Notes: generated by a model not told the origin, from the letters alone. DNA of 64,000 bases from Panax quinquefolius (GCA_020205615.1 CM035160.1:124029605-124093604); one strand, 5' to 3'. Positions 38,301 to 50,613 are shown, counted from the first letter of the stretch. Made by a program: numbers and translations.

Positions 38301-38505
38301 ACGATTCATGATATAAATTTGAATCAAAGAGATGTAATGTAAAGGTTACGATTTAGGGCAATAAAGAAGGAAATGTATAAAAGTTTTAATTATTCTGCAA
38401 ATTTCAATGGTTGTATTATCGTTTAATGATGTAAAATTAAATGTTAAATGTATTGTTAATGACCGAAGACGATAGTTGAATTGTATGAATTTTGGGGTCG
38501 TTACA
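35331..38505 (+). repeat. Element B LTR, copy 3
   Basis: 3175 bp, TTTGATATCTCGAG...GGGGTCGTTACA, followed by the target duplication GATCC. The buried hairpin at 35560-35577 is perfect and again stands exactly 18 bases before TGTAAC. Confidence 0.92.
36257..36264 (+). promoter_or_regulatory. Element B LTR TATA-like box (copy 3 only)
   Basis: TATATAAG just before a purine-rich GAGAGA leader. The matching place in copies 1 and 2 reads TACACAAG, so only the third LTR keeps a good TATA motif. Confidence 0.4.
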
Positions 38506-38510
38506 GATCC

Positions 38511-39354
38511 AAGGATCACATTAAACTTTTGGAAGAGACTACAAGAATGTATGGGAACACAGTTGCGAATGAGTACATCATACCACCCGCAAACCGACGG
38601 GCAATGTGAACGAACAATCCAAACGTAGGAAGATATTCTGAGAGCATGCATCATGGATTTCAAAGGAAGTTGGGATGAACATTTACCATTGGTAGAGTTT
38701 TCCTACAACAACAGTTACTACGCGAGCATCGGCATGCCACCTTACGAGGTATTGTACTGCAGAAAGTGAAGAACTCCACTGTGCTGGGATAAAGTCGGTG
38801 AACGCGAACTGTTAGGACTAGAACTGGTACAACAAACTGCTAAAGTTGTCAAACTCATCAGGACAAGATTGGTAGCAGCCCAAGACCGACAAAAAAAGTA
38901 TGCTGATCAACATAGGCAGAATCGCGAATTTGAAGTAGAAAATTTTGTTTTCCTAAAAGTTTCTCCTTGGAAAGGGAAAATTCATTTTGGCAAGAAAGGA
39001 AAGCTCAACCCAAGATTTATTGGACCATTTGAGATACTACGAAGAGTGGGGGAAGCGGCTTATGAGGTAGCTCTACCTCCAGAATTGGAAAACATTCATA
39101 ATGTTTTTCACATTTCGGTATTACGACCGTATAAACCTGATTACAGGCACATGATCGAGTACGAACCATTGCAATTCGATAAAGATTTGTCTTATGAAGA
39201 AGTTCCTATCCAGATAGTCGACAGGAAAGAACAAGTGCTCATAAATAAAGTGATACCTTCTGTGAAGGTGATATGGAGAAACCACAATGTCGAAGAGGCA
39301 ACTTGGGAACTCGAAACTGAAATGATGAAAAGTTACCCTGAGGTATTTGTTTAA
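38511..39354 (+). pseudogene. Element A integrase (second half) and chromodomain-like C-terminus
   Basis: Resumes the integrase frame after element [17 protein letters not shown] near 38570-38613 contains the third catalytic residue, Glu. Stops lie at 38626 (TAG in the conserved QTLED box) and 38767. From 38869 the frame is clean for 161 codons: the GPFEILRRVGEAAYEVALP domain, HNVFHISVLR, and the end VIWRNHNVEEATWELE, the chromodomain-like tail of Tekay/Del chromoviruses that may direct integration to heterochromatin. The gene ends TTTGTTTAA at 39354. Confidence 0.9.
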
Positions 39355-39365
39355 TCTATGTCTTC

Positions 39366-39401
39366 GATTCTGGGGACATTATCTTTGTAAGTATAGAAGA
39401 A
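39366..39401 (+). other. Element A degenerate hairpin-PPT module
   Basis: GATTCTG-GGGA-CATTATC (two mismatched pairs) is followed by exactly 18 bases and then TG at 39402. It lies 11 bp after the integrase stop and matches the middle module of element C, so it appears to be an unused older LTR boundary. Confidence 0.55.
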
Positions 39402-39427
39402 TGTGTCGTTTTAATTGTTTGAATTGT

Positions 39428-39460
39428 GATTCTGAGGACAGAATCCTTTTGAGGGAATGA
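39428..39460 (+). other. Element A hairpin and polypurine tract
   Basis: GATTCTG-AGGA-CAGAATC (39428-39445) forms a perfect 7-bp stem, followed by CTTTTGAGGGAATGA and the 3' LTR start at 39461. The spacer is 15 bases here against 18 in the related elements. Confidence 0.8.
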
Positions 39461-42171
39461 TGTAACATTCCAGAATTTTTAAATATAATATTAAATATTT
39501 ATTGAGTTATATAAATATTTAATGGATGTGATTATCGGTAAATGAATATTTGTTTAATTGATTTAATATTATTTGGAGAATTATTTGTTAAATAAATAAT
39601 TGATGAATTAAGAAAATGATTATTATATTGATATTTCAAGTTAATGATTAATTATTTGTATTGTGTTATGTGATTAAAGGATTTATTTAATTAATTATGA
39701 TTTGCATTAATTAAAATTAAATTTGAAAGCTTGATTAATATAGTGTGACAAATAACTATATTGTAAGGAGTTATTAAAATAAATTAAAGTAGTTTTAATT
39801 TAGTTTTAACAAACAAGGCTTAATATATTAATTCTTTAATATTTAAAGAGTTTTTGCCAAATAAGCCTTGTGGCTTTTGGGATTTCTAGTTTTATTTAAT
39901 AAAATAAATAGAATAAATAATAGAAATAATAAATATAATATAATTATAATATATACGTAGGTTTATAAATGTTATTCTATTAAATTTGGCATATTAAGGA
40001 TTAGCAGTTTTAATTTTCCATTATAACTATCAGTTGTTTTAGTTTTACGCATCCTAGTTGCTGAGAAAAGAAAGAAGAACTTGAGACAGAATTTGAGAAT
40101 AGTCTAGGAAATTTTCACGTCAATTCAAGTGTGTTTAACAAGAATTTCTGTCAAGCAACAAAAGGTATGTTCATAATTGGATATTATTTATGTTTATGAG
40201 TATTATAGCAAACTTTTACATTATCTGTGAAATTCAAATTGTTGAATAATTGCTATTACTTGTGATTATGTGAGTATATGATGATAGAGATTATGTTTAA
40301 ACAACAATTGCATGCTAATTTCATTTGTCAGTAGAAGAAATTTTTGACAGTATATGATTGTATATATATATATTTTTCATGTTCATGAAAAGTATCAATT
40401 CTAGTGGCTAATTAGTATGTAAAAGTGTAAATTAAAGCTTGTATATGTTAGTTCTATGAGATACAAACATAACGTAACTGGATTGAGATGTTTTGGCCAA
40501 CTAATGAATTCACAGTGATGATTTCTAGAACGAATGTCAAGAAAATTGGATTTTTATGAAAAATATGAGTTTTGAGAAATTAAAATTGTTTTAGTTAGTG
40601 TTAAATTGTTCTAATTGGTTGTAAATGTGAGCAATCATGTTTATGATAGTTGTATATTTATTTTACATGTTAATATTACTGTTTATTGAGTGAAATTTGT
40701 GTTTGTTGGGCTAAAGTCGGCTACTGTTCATAGCCTTCTCGACGTTTGTCTGAACACTTAGAGTTTCTGAAATATGAATGGTAATGAACATGTTATGATA
40801 TGTTAGCATGTCTAATAGGTATTGTGGTTCTAAAATTATGTGTAGGTGATTGTGAGTTTAATTTTACAGCTTACGCTCAAGGCAAGTTTTCTAACTCTAT
40901 ACTTTCGTTGAGCTAGTTCGTTTATTACATTGTGCAAGTTTTCTAACTCTACATTTTCGTTGAGCTAACTCTACATTTTTGTTGAGTTAGTTCTATTATT
41001 ATAAATGCATACTTTTGATTGAGCAAGTTTTTATCTCAACTATTATTGAATAAGTAAATTGTTCCTAAAATCCATTTGAGCAAACTCAAACTCTAGTGTT
41101 ATTGGAAATTCTCAATTGATTGATTCATTCTAACTTGTTTATAGTTAAGCAAGTTTCTTAAAGTTCAGAAATTTCATTTCTAATATTATAAAACTTGAAC
41201 CTAGCTTATTTTACTATTTAAGCAAAGGTTAACCATTTTATTCATTCTATTGAATACTTATGCTCTATAGTTATTTCAACCATGAGTTAGATATGTAGAA
41301 TCAGTTCATTTATGATTCTCGAAAGTTCTAAGTTGTGTTGTTATTAAATAACTGTTGTATTATCAAGCATTGTGGATTCAACTAGTTCGCTAGTTGATGA
41401 TCATTAAACTTTAATTACCCTTGAAAGCATATCCAAACCAAACATTCTTTGGTGTGGACTTGTACTCTAAATACTGAGATGAACAACCCTATGTTTAGGG
41501 GTTTATGCTTAGCGTTGAAATGGTTGTGCACAATACATTGTACGAAGGATTGATCCCCCCTAAGTACGTGGAGTCCTTATAGTCATATGACTGTTAAATT
41601 TAAGGTTGAAAGATTACTTATAACTGTGGACATGGTTCGTGGTCATTTGACCCTCAGTAATATATTTAAGAATGTTAATAGAACAAGTCATTCAGTTCTA
41701 TTGAGCCTATGAATTGGCAAATGTTGTAATGTTAATAGAACATATCATTTAGTTCTATTGAGCCTATTATTTGGCAAATGATGTAAGGATATTTATTCTT
41801 ATTCAAGTGAGTTTTATTTACTCACTCTTGCATATTTATACATTTATTGCAGCTATGAATGAGAAGGTAGATAAACCTACAACTAGCAAAGGAAAGGGAA
41901 AAATGTACAAGTAATGAAGACTTGTAATTTTGTTTTATCGTTATGATGATAGACTTTTAATAATGATGTGATGTAATAATTTTATTTCCACACTTGAATG
42001 ATTGTATTAAAGGTTAGAGAACCTGGGAGATAATGTTTTTGTTAAAGTAATCCTGTATGGGCAGGTTTTTATTATTCAATTTATTATGATTGGGTAGTTA
42101 TATATGAATGTTTTGATTACGTGAACACCAAATCTTGAGGTAATGAAGTAGCGGGATTTGGGGGTGTCACA
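39461..42171 (+). repeat. Element A 3' LTR
   Basis: 2711 bp, TGTAACATTC...GGGTGTCACA, followed by TAAGA (42172-42176). Lacks the GC-rich block present at 17039-17355 of the 5' LTR and has a short local duplication of an AACTCTACATTTTCGTTGAG unit at about 40890-40990. Confidence 0.93.
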
Positions 42172-42194
42172 TAAGAAGCCAATGGTAGTAGACC

Positions 42195-45100
42195 TGTAAT
42201 GACCCCAAAATTCATACAATAATATTCTCCTTCTCGATCGTTAACAATACAACTTTAATCTAACTTTACATCATTATTCGATATTAAAATCACTAAAAAT
42301 GCGGAATATTTAAAACTTTTATACATTTCCTTCTTTATTACCCTAAATCGTAACCTTTACATTACATCTATTCGATTCAAATTTATATCATGAATCGTTA
42401 CAACAAAATGACTATACAAAGTCTTACATCATAAATAGATATCCATATACACCGGATAACTCAACTTACAATTCAACAACATGTTACATTCAAAATATTA
42501 AATACATTTCCCATAAAACATAAGTAATCTTCGTGAATATGGATCTCTATAACTCACGTAGCACATATACTTACCTTAAATCTTTAACCTGCAAAAATGG
42601 TTATTTGCAAGGTTGAGCTCGACAGCCCAGCAAAATCTAATAGTTTTCATGCATCACATAGCACATAATAACATACTCAATATATATCTCATAAACATTG
42701 GAGTAACACAACATACATGCTGCATTACATATAACAAGTATAAAGATTGAGTTCCTTAATCAATCAACATTCATTATTCAATCAACGTAGTCATAAATTG
42801 ACTTTGACGTTTCATACTTTCAATATATATAGAACACATCATGCTCTTTGCAACAAATATTTAAAACAATTCATCATCAAGTTCACATAACAAATAGGAA
42901 CTGAAAGACTTGCCTTGATCGCTGTTTACCAATAACAGTTTAATAGCTTACAGTTATCTGCACTTCACGTGCCGTACACAATTATATAATCATACACATC
43001 AAATATTAGCCACATAACAACACATAGTAATTGTAATGTAAACTCTACTCCACATCTCATAATCTTTTATATTAATTAGCACACAATATTCAATTAGATT
43101 GTGTTAACTTTTTGACTTATGTAATATTCGAAGTTCATTCAAGTGTTTAAATCTTGCTAGGAATCATTTTTGGTTTTATATTAAACCCATTTCATATTTT
43201 ATAATATCCATTTCATTTGACTTAAAACACTTTTTACGTTCATTAACACTTATCACGACGTTTCGACGTTTATTCGTCATACGCCCGATTTTCCTCTCTT
43301 GTGTATGCTTACTATACTTCTATAAGTTATCTAATACATCATTATATTAATGTTAAGCATAATTATATTTACTAACATTCATGTTTTATAACTTAGAACA
43401 ACATCTTTTATCGTCAAGAGCACTACACTAGCATACGTGCATGCCCGACGCCCTCCGATTGCCTCTGAAAACACAACAGTCCTAAAGATGACCACTGTTC
43501 TCAACATCAAATTGAAACACTTAAAGAACAAAAATTATAGGTCTACTCGTTCTCGTTCTGGATCATCTTGAATCTCCTCAATCGGAGTTCATATGAAAAA
43601 GTTATGCCCATTTTAGTAAAACATGTTCTGTCAGATTTTCTTAGCAGTTGTAAATCGAGACCACCCATTTGGGGCAAGTCTTATATAAATAGCTCTCCGG
43701 GGTGGGCCTAGCTACTGTAAGTGGGAAATTTCATGCCCTGCTACGAGCTAACAAGCCAAACTACTTTCTAACCTTCATAATTTGAGTTATACATGTCCAA
43801 ATTAGTCTGTTTTTGATTATATGGATTCGTAATTCATAGAACTACAACATACTATAATACCCATCAACTAACATAATCATTAACTAACCCAAATATGAAT
43901 CTATAACTCATGTTCATGCAAATGTTCATGTTTTGGACAATTTAGCGAAATCATTCACTACGAATTCGTTTCTAAACCAAATCAAGTAATTCTAATTGTG
44001 ATAACTCATATTCTTAACATACTAACATAATACATGACCAATTTCCACAATAAATCATAACCAAACATCAATTTGATAATTTCAAAAGCCATTTTTCAAA
44101 AATTAATTCACAGAAAATCATTATGAACAAAATTCTTCTTGTTTATCAAAATTACATGAATTGAATTGCTAGAACAACCATATAACTCAAAATTCTTCAT
44201 GTTCATCATATCTTTGTGAATTGAAACTTTTGAACAACTATAAAACTCTAAAACTATGAAAACATAGAAGAACATGATTTTAAAACTTCTTTTTACAACA
44301 CTTGTATTGTAAAAATCCTTTCATGGCATACAATAACATATGAAAACATATGAACACCATATATACATATAAATACATAATCATGAAAACCTAATTTTAC
44401 AAAGACTAAATATATAATATCTTAATTTAGTATAAGGGTTAGTTTGATACACTTCTAGGTTGAATTAGGAGAAAATATGGAGATGATGAAAACTTTTCTT
44501 TTGTTTTCTCAAGGTTTTCCTTCTTCTTCTTCTTCTTCTTCTTCTTCTTCTTCTTCTTCTTCTTCTTTCCTTTGTTCTTAGTTTAGACTTAGGTTTAGAA
44601 AACTAACGTAACTTAGTGTATATACAATATATATATATATATATATAACACATATAATTATACAATATGTAACTTCCAATATAATTATATATACTAATTA
44701 TCAATTTAATATATAAGTTACAAAAATTAGAATTTTAAAAGCCCTAAGAATTGTTTGGCAAAACCATATTAAAATAATGACTTAATCATTCCTTAAGCCT
44801 TGTTCGCAAAAAAAAGATTAAAACTACTTTAATTAATTTTAATAACCACTTATAATAAAGTTATTTGTCACACTTCTTTTAATTAAGTTTTCATACTTAA
44901 TCTAATTAATACTGAATAACAATTTATCAATTAAATCATTAAATCACAAAACTCAATATAAATAATTACCCATCAAAATGAAATATCAATATAATAATTC
45001 ATTTAATCAATATAAACTCTCTAATTTAATTATTAAATTAAATTAGAACATTATCCCATAATTATTAATTTCTTTAACTCATTAATTATTTATTAAACAA

Positions 45101-45216
45101 ATAATTAACCAAATCAATTAAACAAATATTTATTCAACGATAAACACATCCATTAAATATTTATATAATTCAATAAATATTTAAATACTATAATTAAAAA
45201 AATCTGGATTGTTACA
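42195..45216 (-). repeat. Element C 3' LTR, complete
   Basis: 3022 bp. On its own strand it starts TGTAACAATCCAGATTT, close to the element A LTR start, and ends ATTTTGGGGTCATTACA, close to the element B LTR end. A-like sequence covers the U3 side and B-like sequence the U5 side (42195 to about 42900). It contains a (TTC)n run at about 44518-44569. Confidence 0.88.
44518..44569. repeat. (TTC)n / (GAA)n microsatellite in element C LTR
   Basis: About 15 TTC triplets; on the element strand this is a GAA run just downstream of the probable transcription start. The partial copy of this LTR has the matching run at about 51557-51606. Confidence 0.95.
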
Positions 45217-45562
45217 TCATTCCCTCCTTACAAGGATTCTGTTCTCAGAATCACAACTCAAACCACTCATTCGTTACAATCTTCCCTACTTACAAAGATT
45301 CTGTCCTCATAATCGAAGACACAAATTAAACAAATAACTCAGAGTAATCTTTCATCATTTTATCTAAATATAGATTTTATATTTCCTACTACATTCATTA
45401 CCTTAACAAATTCTAAGTTTCATTTCATAACTTTCACTTGAACTCAATTATATTATGAGTATTATGTTCTTAACCCATTCATTTCCTTTTCTAAGGATCG
45501 CTATCCCAAACACTCGAGATATTACATTTACCCTTTCTTCTAAGAATTTCGTCCTCAAAATT
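45217..45562 (-). other. Element C 3' region with three stacked hairpin-PPT modules
   Basis: Three units of hairpin, 18-base spacer and TGTAA occur in tandem. Inner: hairpin 45235-45252, spacer 45217-45234, LTR from 45216. Middle: hairpin 45297-45314 (one mismatch), spacer 45279-45296, then TGTAACGA at 45278. Outer: hairpin 45545-45562 (one G-U pair), spacer 45527-45544, then TGTAATATCTCGAG at 45526, which equals the start of the element B LTR. Between middle and outer modules lies a short trace of a chromovirus pol end (MMK...LFV-stop). Confidence 0.8.
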
Positions 45563-47271
45563 TTATTTATTAATCTTCAATCTATCAAAAATAGATTTTA
45601 CGTTAATACCTTATTCATTCATTGGATTCTATAACCACTTCCTTTCCACAAAGATCTTTCTACAATTATTAACTTTTCTATTAAAAGTTTGACATTATTC
45701 TTTGATAACTCATCTCCTTCTCATATCAACACTTCTTTTCTCACTTATTCAATATATTCATCATTCAGTGTCGCATTCTACGACTTACTTCTTTCTAAGG
45801 AATATCATCCTTACCACATTCGCCTTTTAGAATAGCAAGAATTTTCCATAATTGCTCAATAATTAGGGAGTAGTATGAATAACTCAGGAATTTAAAAGAT
45901 TTCAAATCATGCTGAGGGGTCAAAAGACCGTGAACTCTATTCTTGGTTTACTAGTGCTTCAACTCAATCCTTCACACTGCAAACCAGAGTGTTTATCAAT
46001 CACAAAGACTGAAAACACCCTCCTTACGTACACTAGGTGGCCAACCTATTGTACCACTACGTTGGGCCACAACGTAGTGTTTTGTAACGACTACATGCGT
46101 TACTCTCAGAACCATTGTCCCCGAAAACATGTCCCCTTAAGGGTTGTTCACCTCAGCTTTTAAACATCTGAATCCGCACCAAAACAATTTGGTTTGGCAT
46201 AACTTTTCAATAAACGCTTGAATTTCATGAACATCTTTCTAAATTCTTCTAGCTGAATTAAATAGAATAGACTTCTACAATAATTCGGACATCAATCAAA
46301 ATATATATATACATATATATTCTCATATCTTAAAGAAATCTAAAAAATCTTTTTATGACGTCATGATTTTGACGTTGTCATACTACATCTCACCATAATG
46401 GGCTGACGATCATATGATCACATCCAACACCAGGTTCCATTGCATTGATGACTCCATCGTTTATCATATCACCCGATACATATAATTAAAATATATTTTG
46501 CAAAATTTTAAAAATCATTTTTTCCCTCTAGCCGAAACAAACAGCATAGATACGCGAATAATAGCACTGTTTTAAAAATTCTTTAGTTCACTAGTGTGAT
46601 CCAACATTTTTCAAAAATTAAAAGTACAACCATCGGCAAGAAGTCAATAAATTTTGAAAATCTAGAAAAGCTAGAAGATTTAGAAAAACCAATGTCTCCA
46701 CTTTCTATACTGATCCATTGCTTAATAGGTCTATCTATTCCTATCATCCTCAATACTCCATTCACACTTAATTATACCCCAGTTCATCAAACTTACCGCA
46801 CTTCAAGTTCAGGACTTGCCACAATAATATGAGTTTAAGAACTTATCGTAGTCAGATCATAGGCGTCCATTCGCTGAGGGGTTCAAAACATACCATATTA
46901 TTATGAGTCACGAACTTACCATATGCATTAGTTTTAAGAACCGCGCCTAATCCTAAAAATATATGTCCAATCTTAATAGTTTCTAACAATCAAACATACA
47001 CATGAGAAAAGAATCACCTTTTCGCCACATATACATTGATAATGCGATACCAACATTCCAATGATTTTCAATATGATAAACTGAGTGCAAGCACAAAACC
47101 CTCGCCCATACAAAGATTTGTACAACTCAGCCATCACATAAGTCCTCAATTGAAATACCACCTAACTTTATCTTACTCTTAACTTGCTCTTTGCTCGATA
47201 CAAATTCCTCATATCACATCATCTATAACTCATCGCGAGTTTTCTCGTACTACTTCATAGTACACCACCTT
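45563..47271 (-). other. Element C internal region, element B-like, non-coding
   Basis: Matches the element B internal copies in reverse, for example the GAACCCCTCAGCGAATGG segment near 46864. No gag or pol. Ends at 47271, where element E starts after the bases ACCTT. Confidence 0.8.
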
Positions 47272-47937
47272 TGTAAGACCCCAACTTTTATAAATAAAGA
47301 TGAATTTTCTAAAAATATCATTTTTGAATATTATGGAGTAAATTTGATATAATGTTATAGTTGTGGGTAATATTTATAAATTTTGCAATGTACGCAAGTT
47401 GTTATATAATATTCGATTGGTCAGGGAATATTCGTACAACAATCATTGGTGGACCCCACAACGAAATTATTGTCGGATTGAGAAAACGACAAAAATACTT
47501 TATGAAAATAACGGCGGAAGTTTTATCGTTAACTATTGAAACACCTAGTGTTAAAAGTACAGTAATACGCGTGGTTGCATAGTAGCACACGGTATTGATT
47601 ATTGATGCTTATGTGATAAGTCACTCAGTTTTGTTTTATTGGTATTATTATGTAATAAAACAGAAAAGTTTTTTATATAAAATAGAATACTTTTATAAAG
47701 TTATCTATTTTATTAGACAATAATTAGAATATACTATATTTTATTATGCATAGTGTTTGCATAGTGCCTGCATAGTGTTTGTATAGTAAAATCTTTTATA
47801 AAGTTATTCGTTTTATTAGATTATAAATAGAATATATTATATTTTATTTAAAAGATTTTACTTTAAATATGGACCATCAGATTAAAGTAAATCAATCTCG
47901 ACCGTTCATGAGTTAGTTACTATGCAGTGTATTTTTC

Positions 47938-47945
47938 TATAAATA
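47938..47945 (+). promoter_or_regulatory. Element E LTR TATA box
   Basis: TATAAATA within TTCTATAAATAGAAGC, followed about 50 bp on by a GAGAGAGAAA leader; a good plant core promoter pattern. Confidence 0.6.
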
Positions 47946-48199
47946 GAAGCTCATTCCTTCATTATTTCTTACGAATTCACTGAAACTCTAGAGAGAGAAA
48001 TTATAGAGAAGTTATAGAAAAGTATTATGCTCCTTCCCTACTCTTATATTCAGTTTCTTTTACGGTAAGGGATATTATTTGTTGTACTCATAAGGGGTAT
48101 TATTTCTTTTGTATTCATGAAGAGAACTTTTGTTATTCCATTCTTTATTATTCTGCTGGAATAACCAGTATACGCAGAATACCCTATACTTGGTGACAT

Positions 48200-48420
48200 T
48201 CTTCTAATATTCGGCCTTTATTATTATTACATTTGAATATCTTATACGTGTGTTTACGCCGGAGACTGGTTCCGCCTTTATTATTATTACATTGGAATAT
48301 CCATGTGTGCGTTCTTTAATGGACTAGTTTCGCTCTTTATTATTCATTTGGAACATCCCGCTTGTGCAAATTTCACCTAACTTTGGTTTCGTTACTTATT
48401 AATCATTGGAATAACTTTGT
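48200..48420 (+). repeat. Diverged about 70-bp tandem repeats in element E LTR
   Basis: Three to four units built on TTTATTATT-ATTGGAATATC with a more variable GT-rich part. Confidence 0.65.
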
Positions 48421-48719
48421 CACATGGCAATACCGCATGTATGGTGATTTCTTTTGTTATTCCATTTGTTATTATACTCAGTTGGTCAAAGTTTTGACTT
48501 CTATACTCCATGAAATTAGTGGAATATCCTTGATATTTGCTCTCCATCCAGTATCTTTTCATGGAAATATTCTTCTGAGCATTCTTGAATTTTACTCTAC
48601 AAAGCAGTATCATGTTGACAATTTGGACGTTATTGATTCCTGGATAAATTAATTCTTGAACTTGTTTTATTGAATTCTTATATCATTGTCATCATCCTCG
48701 TGTTTATATTATGTTGAAA

Positions 48720-48960
48720 GTCATATGTGGCATGTAGTGCATAGATGGACTTGGTATGATTATGACCAGGGATTATTCGGTGTAATCATGACCGTAATGT
48801 TATAAATGATGTGGAAAAAGTCCTCATTGGCCCGTAGTGCATTGATGGATAGTTGTTGGTATGATCATGACCATTAATGAATACACAAATATTCTTGGCC
48901 CGTAGTGCATGGATAATTGTGGTCGTGATACTAAAGAATATCCTTGGCCTTAGTGCAGGG
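48720..48960 (+). repeat. Diverged tandem repeats in element E LTR, TGGCCCGTAGTGCAT type
   Basis: Four units contain GGC-CGTAGTGCATxGATG, three of them followed by GGTATGATxATGACC or a variant. Spacing is 60-110 bp. Confidence 0.7.
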
Positions 48961-49509
48961 GTGATTCGATGATGTGGATTATTTATTAAGCTGAGCCCAT
49001 CGATAAAAGTCATGAAAAACCTTTTAAATCATAGAAGATAGTAGATTTTATTCTCTACTTGACTCTTCTAATGGATTGCTTGTTTCGCTGCAGTTAAACT
49101 TGATGTTTGTTATATTTTATCAGTTTAACACTGTTGAAGGCTAATGATAATTTTTTCTGCATTATCTTAGTAATAATATTTCTTACTGTGCTAGTTGAGC
49201 TCACCCTTTCTTTCACTGTTCTCTTCAGGAAATGAGAATATAGCTGGGACGAGTCGGGGAACGAAGTGATGGACCAGATGATAGTATTAGTAGTCCTCAC
49301 TATTCTGTTAAATAGTGTAACAATAAATGTAATGAGGACCCCATTGAGTTTGTATATTATCTAGATGACAATATTTATATTAAAACTCACAGCATATGTT
49401 TAGTCGTATTTTACACGACTGTTGTATAATTAAGTTGTATTTGAATTTTGTACCATGTATTTGGCGACTCAAGATGGGTGATGTATACCTATTTTGGGGG
49501 CGTCATAGT

Positions 49510-49521
49510 TGGTATCAAAGC
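49510..49521 (+). other. Element E primer-binding site
   Basis: TGGTATCAAAGC two bases after the LTR, the same iMet-type site as in elements A and B. Confidence 0.85.
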
Positions 49522-49695
49522 TTAGGGATATGATCCCTGGCTAAGATGTGAGAATAGAACTAGGAGGGGAGAGACGGGGAATTCCTTTGCTAGTATGACC
49601 TACCTAAGTTTATTTGGTATTTAATTAGTCGGTCAGAATATAGGGATAATATGTTACATGTCAATTAACATTTTGTTTTGTGGCGATATCTTAAA

Positions 49696-50613
49696 ATGAC
49701 ATCCGAGAATGTTGAGAATAGCAATGGAGCACAAAAAGCGTAGCCGATTCACCACATATCAATAATCGTGATAATGTGCATCGTGAAGGCGACAATCCTC
49801 ATGCAAACAACAACACTGACCAAATGATGAATGATAGAATGTTCAGAGGCTTTATGCAATTCATGTAACAGCAGTCGAGAGCTCGAACGGTCACCGCTAA
49901 ACAGTTCAAGGAGCTGGGACCACCGGAGTTTATTGGAGAGCCAAAACCACTTAAGGCGGAAGCATGGATAAAGCAGATCACCAAGATATTTGATGTCTTG
50001 GGATGCTCCAAGAAGCAAAAAGTTCCCTTTGCCGCCTTTATGTTGCGAGGAGAGGCAGATTACTGGTGGGAATCGGTAAAGCGTACTCAACCTGCCGCAC
50101 TGAAAATGTCTTGGGAGAAGTTCCAATAACTATTCAACGATAAATACTTTCCCGAAAGTATTCGTCACATGAAGGAGGTGGAGTTCATCAAGTTGGAACA
50201 GAATAATATGACCGTGTCGCAATACGAAAGCAAAATTTGCCGAGTTGTCGGGTTTAAGGTCCCACTTGGTGGATAATGAAGAGAGAATGACGCGAATGTT
50301 TTTAAGAGGTTTGAAGCTGGAGACACGTCAACATCTTATTTCTCATAAACTGTGTTTGTATTCAGATGTTGTAAATAGGGCTCAGTTAGTGGAGCGCGAT
50401 AATGAGTGAACGCAACCAAAAGAGAGTAGCCAGCAAAATGATAATACCAGCGAGAGCAGTCATCGAAGCGGTGACAACAAGCGTGGAGGGAATCAATAGG
50501 CCAGAAATGGTAACCACTTCGGTGGTAATCAGGGCCAAAATAATAAGAATAGACATTTCAAGAAGAGGAGATTCAACAATGATGGAAAGACGTCAGCACC
50601 AGCACCCGTTGTT
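49696..50613 (+). pseudogene. Element E gag
   Basis: Possible start ATG at 49696, with a stop in the first 20 codons. The Gag core follows from about 49890: FKELGPPEFIG, AEAWIKQITKIFDVLGC, PFAAFMLRGEADYWWE, then a TAA in the WEKFQ...LFNDKYFPES box near 50127. At about 50230 an extra base in GAAAGCAAAATTTGCC shifts the frame; the sequence then goes on to the expected GLKLETR segment and a stop at about 50408. Ty3/gypsy Gag, chromovirus-like. Confidence 0.8.

Larger units (their letters stand above)
23536..38505 (+). mobile_element. Element B: non-coding LTR retrotransposon in a three-LTR tandem array (LARD-like)
   Basis: Inserted in element A integrase with the duplication GATCC at 23531-23535 and 38506-38510. 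Structure: LTR (23536-26713), internal (26714-29441), LTR (29442-32600), internal (32601-35330), LTR (35331-38505). Unit length is about 5.9 kb. The two internal copies are about 2.73 kb, alike throughout, and have no gag or pol similarity. Long LTRs with a non-coding centre fit the class called LARD (large retrotransposon derivative). Outer TSDs show that the array arose from one insertion, later extended by unequal recombination between LTRs, or was mobilised as a tandem form. Confidence 0.9.
15739..42171 (+). mobile_element. Element A: Ty3/gypsy chromovirus (Tekay/Del type), split by element B
   Basis: Flanked by TAAGA at 15734-15738 and 42172-42176, so it is a complete insertion in the Tat element. 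Without the element B insertion it is about 11.5 kb: LTR, PBS, an extra open frame, gag-protease-RT-RNase H-integrase, a chromodomain-like C-terminus, PPT and LTR. RT and RNase H precede integrase, the Ty3/gypsy order. The C-terminal sequence VIWRNHNVEEATWE is typical of Tekay/Del chromoviruses. The genes carry about eleven stops and one frameshift and are inactive. Confidence 0.93.
47272..49507 (+). repeat. Element E 5' LTR
   Basis: TGTAAGACCCC...GGGGGCGTCATA, about 2236 bp, with a PBS directly after it. It holds a TATA box at 47938 and two fields of diverged tandem repeats (about 48200-48420 and 48720-48960). The second LTR of this element is missing. Confidence 0.82.

Noticed and set aside
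47361..47582. 73-codon frame near the start of the element E LTR
   Set aside because: It lies in U3 upstream of the TATA box, has a matching antisense frame and no domain; chance frame.
48720..48960. Regularly spaced repeats that might suggest a CRISPR-like array
   Set aside because: Units are diverged, spacers are unequal and the setting is a plant LTR; these are ordinary LTR tandem repeats.
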